Source: Nitrospina sp052156635
GTDB taxonomy: Bacteria > Nitrospinota > Nitrospinia > Nitrospinales > Nitrospinaceae
Assembly: GCF_052156635.1 (NCBI RefSeq)
Contig: NZ_JBQKUO010000002.1
Coordinates: forward strand, 496,001 to 560,000
Direction: 5' to 3'
Length of the DNA: 64,000 nt
Part shown: positions 60,932-64,000 of the stretch, one piece after another
Position numbering within the stretch: position 1 is the first letter of the stretch
Layout: each line of letters starts with the position of its first letter
Position numbers and translations under genes: made by a program
The notes under the pieces: generated by a model
What the model saw: only the letters and a program-made list of their open reading frames with translations
What the model was told of the DNA's origin: nothing
Database searches by the model: none

Positions 60932-62739
60932 GAATTCTCCAGTTTCTCGATAAGGCGGCGGGATTCGGCCAGAAGCGCCTCCGTGTCGCCTTGTCCTGCT
61001 GCGTATTGCAGGGATTCGTATTTTTCCAGCAAGTCGCGTGTCTCAACAATATGTTCTTCGCGGAATTCACGTTGCCGCAACTGCTCTTCCACTTCCCGCG
61101 AGGTGAATGCGGTTCCCTTCAGGTTCAGCCGATCGCCTATGTAAGTGCGCACGATCTGCGACAGCTCCCGTACCATTTCGCGAGCGCCGCCGTTGCGTTC
61201 TGAAGTCAGCCGATTCAGGCGTTCCTGCGCCTGACGAAAAGCTTCCATCCGGCGTTTGTAGGCGGTGTCGAATTTCATGCGCTGGCGCTTGCGGTGGAGC
61301 GGGACAAAAAACAAAAAAACCGCCGGGGGAACGAACAGTGCCAGCACCACAGTTAACCAGAACCAGCCAGGACGACTCCGGTCGGTGAATTCCTGCATGT
61401 CCAAATACAATGGATTGATGTCCTCAATCGGCTCGCGTTGCGGGCCTCCGGTGGACGAGCTTTCCGGTTGCGGTTCCACCGCATTCAACTCTTGTGAGTC
61501 CTTTGTGGGAGTCACGTTCACCGTTTGCAGTTCGGTTTGGACCGTACGAAATGAATGAACCCGTGGTTCGAAATAGTTGAGGGTGATTGCGGGAAATGTC
61601 AGCGTACCCGCTTTCAGCGGAACCAGAGCATACTTGAACACTTTTTCCCCCTGCACCGTTTTATCGCCGCCTGTGCGGGTGAACTCCGGCTGGTCCGCGT
61701 AAACCTTAAAGTCTCCTCCGGTGTCCGGGAGTTCCAGCAGCGCATCCTGCGGATTGCCCTCACCCGTCACCGTGACAGTGAGGGTCATCGTTTCCCCCTG
61801 CGCCAGCTGAGTTCGGCTGAACCGGGTATTCATTTGGAACTGTCCCACCAGGCCGGAAAACGGTTCCGGCCGGTTTTTCTCCGGAAGCGGCAACACCTCG
61901 AGTTCGATGGGATCGGTTCGCAGGATTTTGTGTTTCAATTTGAATTGGTTGTGAAAAAACGGACTCTGGAAAAAAGGGTCGTCAAAAAAAGGATCTCCGG
62001 AACGCCGCCGGCCTGAGGGGGTTTGTTCAACAATATCCAACTCGATCAGGGCCAAGGGGATTGTGACCTGTCCCGCTTTTAAAGGATAGATTCCGGTGTT
62101 CCACTCGTACACATCGTAGCGGATTCCATTCAGCACGCGGCTGTACTGTTTCGGCGGTCCCAGTTCTTCCTTGCGAAAATCGTCCAACGGAAAATCGACC
62201 TTAACATTGCGCACAGTGGCCTGGCGGTACACCTTCAGAGTGATGGGCAACAGCTCGTTGACGTAGGGCTGGTGTGTGGGGACGGTGGCCTCTGCAAAAA
62301 CAGGACGCTTTCCCTGGCTGGGTGGGGCGCCTTTACGTACGGTTATGGCAATGGGTGCGGTGATGTAGGGGTTGCCGTCGATCTCAAACTTGAACGGACC
62401 GATGGTGAAGTCACCGGATTGTTTTGGGATCAGCTGGAAATGGAACGTGGTCGATGCGGTTCGTATTCCGTTGATGATTTGAAGTGAGGTGGCGCGACCC
62501 CCGGTACGGATCGAAAATCCGGGCAGGGGCGGAGGCTCAGGTTCCGGCGCATCCTGCGTCCCTTCCACCACCACTTCCAAATTCACCACGTCTTCCAGCG
62601 TGATCTCGGTGTTGTTCACCGAAGCACTCACACGGATTTCCTGCGCCCAAACCCCGCCGGGTAAGAACAGAGCAAACCAGGCACAAAAGAGAAGCGGGGA
62701 GAACGGTTTTATCCACGGTGTGGGGTTGTTCCTGGGCAT
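60928..62739 (-). CDS. batD: BatD family protein
   Basis: 603 aa. Signal peptide, then a BatD-type start: IRVSASVNNTEITLEDVVNL, PLPGFSIRTGGRATSLQIIN and FHFQLIPKQSGDFTIGPFKF, followed by further Ig-like beta domains (LPDTGGDFKVYADQPEFTRT). One membrane helix near residue ~465-485 (LTVVLALFVPPAVFLFFVPL) and a basic helical cytoplasmic tail of ~115 residues. Role in envelope stress or oxygen tolerance is known only loosely for the family. Follows batC by 7 nt. Confidence 0.88.
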   Translation of the reverse strand: MPRNNPTPWIKPFSPLLFCAWFALFLPGGVWAQEIRVSASVNNTEITLEDVVNLEVVVEGTQDAPEPEPPPLPGFSIRTGGRATSLQIINGIRTASTTFHFQLIPKQSGDFTIGPFKFEIDGNPYITAPIAITVRKGAPPSQGKRPVFAEATVPTHQPYVNELLPITLKVYRQATVRNVKVDFPLDDFRKEELGPPKQYSRVLNGIRYDVYEWNTGIYPLKAGQVTIPLALIELDIVEQTPSGRRRSGDPFFDDPFFQSPFFHNQFKLKHKILRTDPIELEVLPLPEKNRPEPFSGLVGQFQMNTRFSRTQLAQGETMTLTVTVTGEGNPQDALLELPDTGGDFKVYADQPEFTRTGGDKTVQGEKVFKYALVPLKAGTLTFPAITLNYFEPRVHSFRTVQTELQTVNVTPTKDSQELNAVEPQPESSSTGGPQREPIEDINPLYLDMQEFTDRSRPGWFWLTVVLALFVPPAVFLFFVPLHRKRQRMKFDTAYKRRMEAFRQAQERLNRLTSERNGGAREMVRELSQIVRTYIGDRLNLKGTAFTSREVEEQLRQREFREEHIVETRDLLEKYESLQYAAGQGDTEALLAESRRLIEKLENS

Positions 62740-62746
62740 GGTTCCA

Positions 62747-63616
62747 TCACCAGTCCTTTCCCTGATCCTTGAACAGGTCCTGCATCTCTCCCTGCAACTG
62801 GCGGCGCTTGAACTTCTTGAGATCCTCGCTCAACGATCCCAACAGCCGCTCAGCCTCTTCCTGGGTTAAGGGCGCAGCCTCTTTCAACATGGCGTTCATT
62901 TTTTTCTGTTCGGGAGAAGAAGGAGCGGGCGGGGTTTCGTCGGCCATCTGCTCCTGCGGCTCTTCTTTCTTCTTATTTTTTTCGGGTTCCTGTTCTGCGG
63001 TACGGGTTTCTTCGGCCGGTTCGGGCTGTTCGTTGGCCTCACCGTGTCCTGCCGGTTCCGTGGATTCAGATTGGGAAGCTTCGTGCGGGGCCTGTTTCTG
63101 TTTCTTGCCGGGTTGCGGTTTTCCCTTATCCATATTGCGAGGCATCATCTGTCCGGATGCAATGGCCTGTTCCAGCTGGCGCTTGGCGAACTCGTAATTG
63201 AATTTGCTGTCCTCATCTTTGGGATTGAGCTCAAGCGCTTTTTTGTAAGAGTCCATCGCCCGGTCCAGTGCACCCAGCCGAAACCAGGCGTTGCCCTGGT
63301 TGTACCAGGTTTTCTGCCTGAGAGCCGGCGGGGTGTCGCCGGAGAGTACCTTGCCGTAGTCCTCGATGGCCGCCTCGTAGCGGCCCAGCCGGTACTTGGC
63401 GTTGCCGGCGTTGTATCGTACGGTGGGATTTTCCGGATCCAGGGCTTCCGCTTCACTGAACTTCCTTGCCGCCTGGTCGAATTGCTCCTCATTGTAATAG
63501 GCGATGCCCTCGCGTGCGGACTCCGGCAGATCTTCCGCGAAAGCGGGCAGGGGATTCCATCCCAATGCGGCTGCAAATATTAGCGTTATAACCGGTTTTT
63601 GTAGAAGATTTCGCAT
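62747..63616 (-). CDS. batC: BatC-like TPR protein
   Basis: 289 aa. Signal peptide (PVITLIFAAALGWNPLPAFA), then about three TPR units (VRYNAGNAKYRLGRYEAAIE, WYNQGNAWFRLGALDRAMDS) and a long Lys/Glu/Gln/Pro-rich low-complexity stretch (residues ~155-235), ending in a helical LLGSLSEDLKKFKRRQLQ. It leads the batC-batD-batE operon. The von Willebrand-domain partners BatA/BatB, usually just upstream, are absent here. AGGGATC precedes the ATG. Confidence 0.85.
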   Translation of the reverse strand: MRNLLQKPVITLIFAAALGWNPLPAFAEDLPESAREGIAYYNEEQFDQAARKFSEAEALDPENPTVRYNAGNAKYRLGRYEAAIEDYGKVLSGDTPPALRQKTWYNQGNAWFRLGALDRAMDSYKKALELNPKDEDSKFNYEFAKRQLEQAIASGQMMPRNMDKGKPQPGKKQKQAPHEASQSESTEPAGHGEANEQPEPAEETRTAEQEPEKNKKKEEPQEQMADETPPAPSSPEQKKMNAMLKEAAPLTQEEAERLLGSLSEDLKKFKRRQLQGEMQDLFKDQGKDW

Positions 63617-63663
63617 GATCCCTGGAAGTTTAGCACGCCTGCCTGTGTGACGTGCGAAACGAA

Positions 63664-63699
63664 AAAAGGGATTCCCGCACCGGGAATCCCTTTTCGTTA
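63664..63699 (-). terminator. Rho-independent terminator of the Bax inhibitor-like gene
   Basis: AAAAGGGATTCCCG (63664-63677), CAC loop, CGGGAATCCCTTTT (63681-63694): 14-bp perfect arms, symmetrical A/T flanks, so usable from both strands. Confidence 0.9.
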
Positions 63700-63727
63700 T
63701 TCAAACCGCCGTGGAAGAACCGAGGCT

Positions 63728-64000
63728 TCAGCGCCGGTCTCCCATGATGCGGAGGAGCATCAGGAACAGGTTGATGAAGTCCAGGTACAACTTGAGGGCG
63801 CCCTGGATGGCTTCCTTGGTGTCTTCATCGGTGCCTTCGTTACCGAGGATGTTCATCTGCTTGATCATCTGGGTGTCGTAGGCCGTGAGGCCGACAAAGA
63901 TCAGCACGCCCGCGTAGGTTACCACCCAGTAAACGGCTTCATTCTGCAGAAAGATGTTCACCACTGAGGCGATGATGATGCCGATGAGGCCCATGAACAG
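63728..64000 (-). CDS. Bax inhibitor-1/YccA family membrane protein (partial, N-terminus off window)
   Basis: The last ~90 residues of an integral membrane protein: GLIGIIIASVVNIFLQNEAV, YAGVLIFVGLTAYDTQMIKQ and a C-terminal ALKLYLDFINLFLMLLRIMG, the hallmark end of BI-1 family proteins (TAYDTQ and LYLDFINLFL motifs). The frame continues past base 64000. Family members influence membrane-protein quality control or calcium leak. A strong terminator follows. Confidence 0.9.
   Translation of the reverse strand: MFMGLIGIIIASVVNIFLQNEAVYWVVTYAGVLIFVGLTAYDTQMIKQMNILGNEGTDEDTKEAIQGALKLYLDFINLFLMLLRIMGDRR

Noticed and set aside
1..64000. CRISPR arrays, tRNA, rRNA, insertion sequences, prophage or integrase genes
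   Set aside because: Read for regular spaced repeats, TTCGAA-type T-loops, transposase motifs and terminal inverted repeats; none found that holds up. Matches to T-loop-like strings fall inside coding genes.

Overview
The window reads as a chromosomal segment from a Gram-negative bacterium of moderately high G+C content. Outer-membrane and periplasmic functions (MlaA, lipoproteins, MltG, a Bat cluster, SPOR protein) point to a diderm. The mix of complex I, a siroheme nitrite/sulfite reductase, citrate synthase, a chlorite-dismutase-family protein with an N-terminal PCP_red-like domain, many TPR proteins and SUMF1/DUF1566 paralogues is what I would expect of Nitrospinota (Nitrospina-like marine nitrite oxidisers). 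That placement is inference from gene content only; there is no rRNA or other phylogenetic marker RNA here. Genes are densely packed, on both strands, in short operons. I see no phage, IS element, CRISPR array, tRNA or rRNA.

Layout. 0-4 kb: nuoE-nuoG-nuoD of complex I (minus strand; nuoD runs off the window; no nuoF between E and G). 4-7.5 kb: a large exported TPR protein and a divergent methyltransferase. 7.5-13.6 kb: a minus-strand run nirA-yicC-gmk-hisC-mltG. 13.8-18.2 kb: membrane methyltransferase, YraN, Nfu scaffold, DUF3108 protein, ClpS. 18.2-21.3 kb: citrate synthase, divergent dicarboxylate symporter and a half-size TauE/SafE protein. 21.3-24.5 kb: small lineage-type proteins and a HisN-like phosphatase. 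24.6-32.7 kb: plus-strand run of SUMF1 protein, spermidine-synthase-like membrane fusion, TPR protein, MlaA and a DUF255/YyaL thioredoxin-like protein. 32.8-37.3 kb: small lipoprotein, GNAT, FMN reductase, ornithine aminotransferase, coproheme-decarboxylase-like protein, J-domain/MORN fusion. 37.3-42.1 kb: minus-strand ilvN-ilvC-psd-pssA-accD preceded by rph. 42.2-50.4 kb: bactofilin, Na/Ca exchanger, His-rich exported protein, SPOR protein, pyrD, alr, and second copies of DUF1566 and SUMF1 proteins.

50.4-56 kb is the most unusual part: a minus-strand operon of a MotB-like stator protein with a ~275-residue cytoplasmic coiled coil, a class I adenylate cyclase, a MotA-like stator protein and a pentapeptide-repeat protein. 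No other flagellar gene is visible. This suggests an ion-driven, peptidoglycan-anchored motor or sensor coupled to cAMP. It is followed by an AmpG-like permease, an esterase, a small alarmone hydrolase and an orphan PhoB-type response regulator, an XRE regulator, and a batC-batD-batE cluster. A Bax inhibitor-1 family gene runs off the right edge.

All family calls were made by eye from translated motifs; no database search was run. Several starts were moved from the longest possible frame on the basis of Shine-Dalgarno sequences or family N-termini, and each entry says so.
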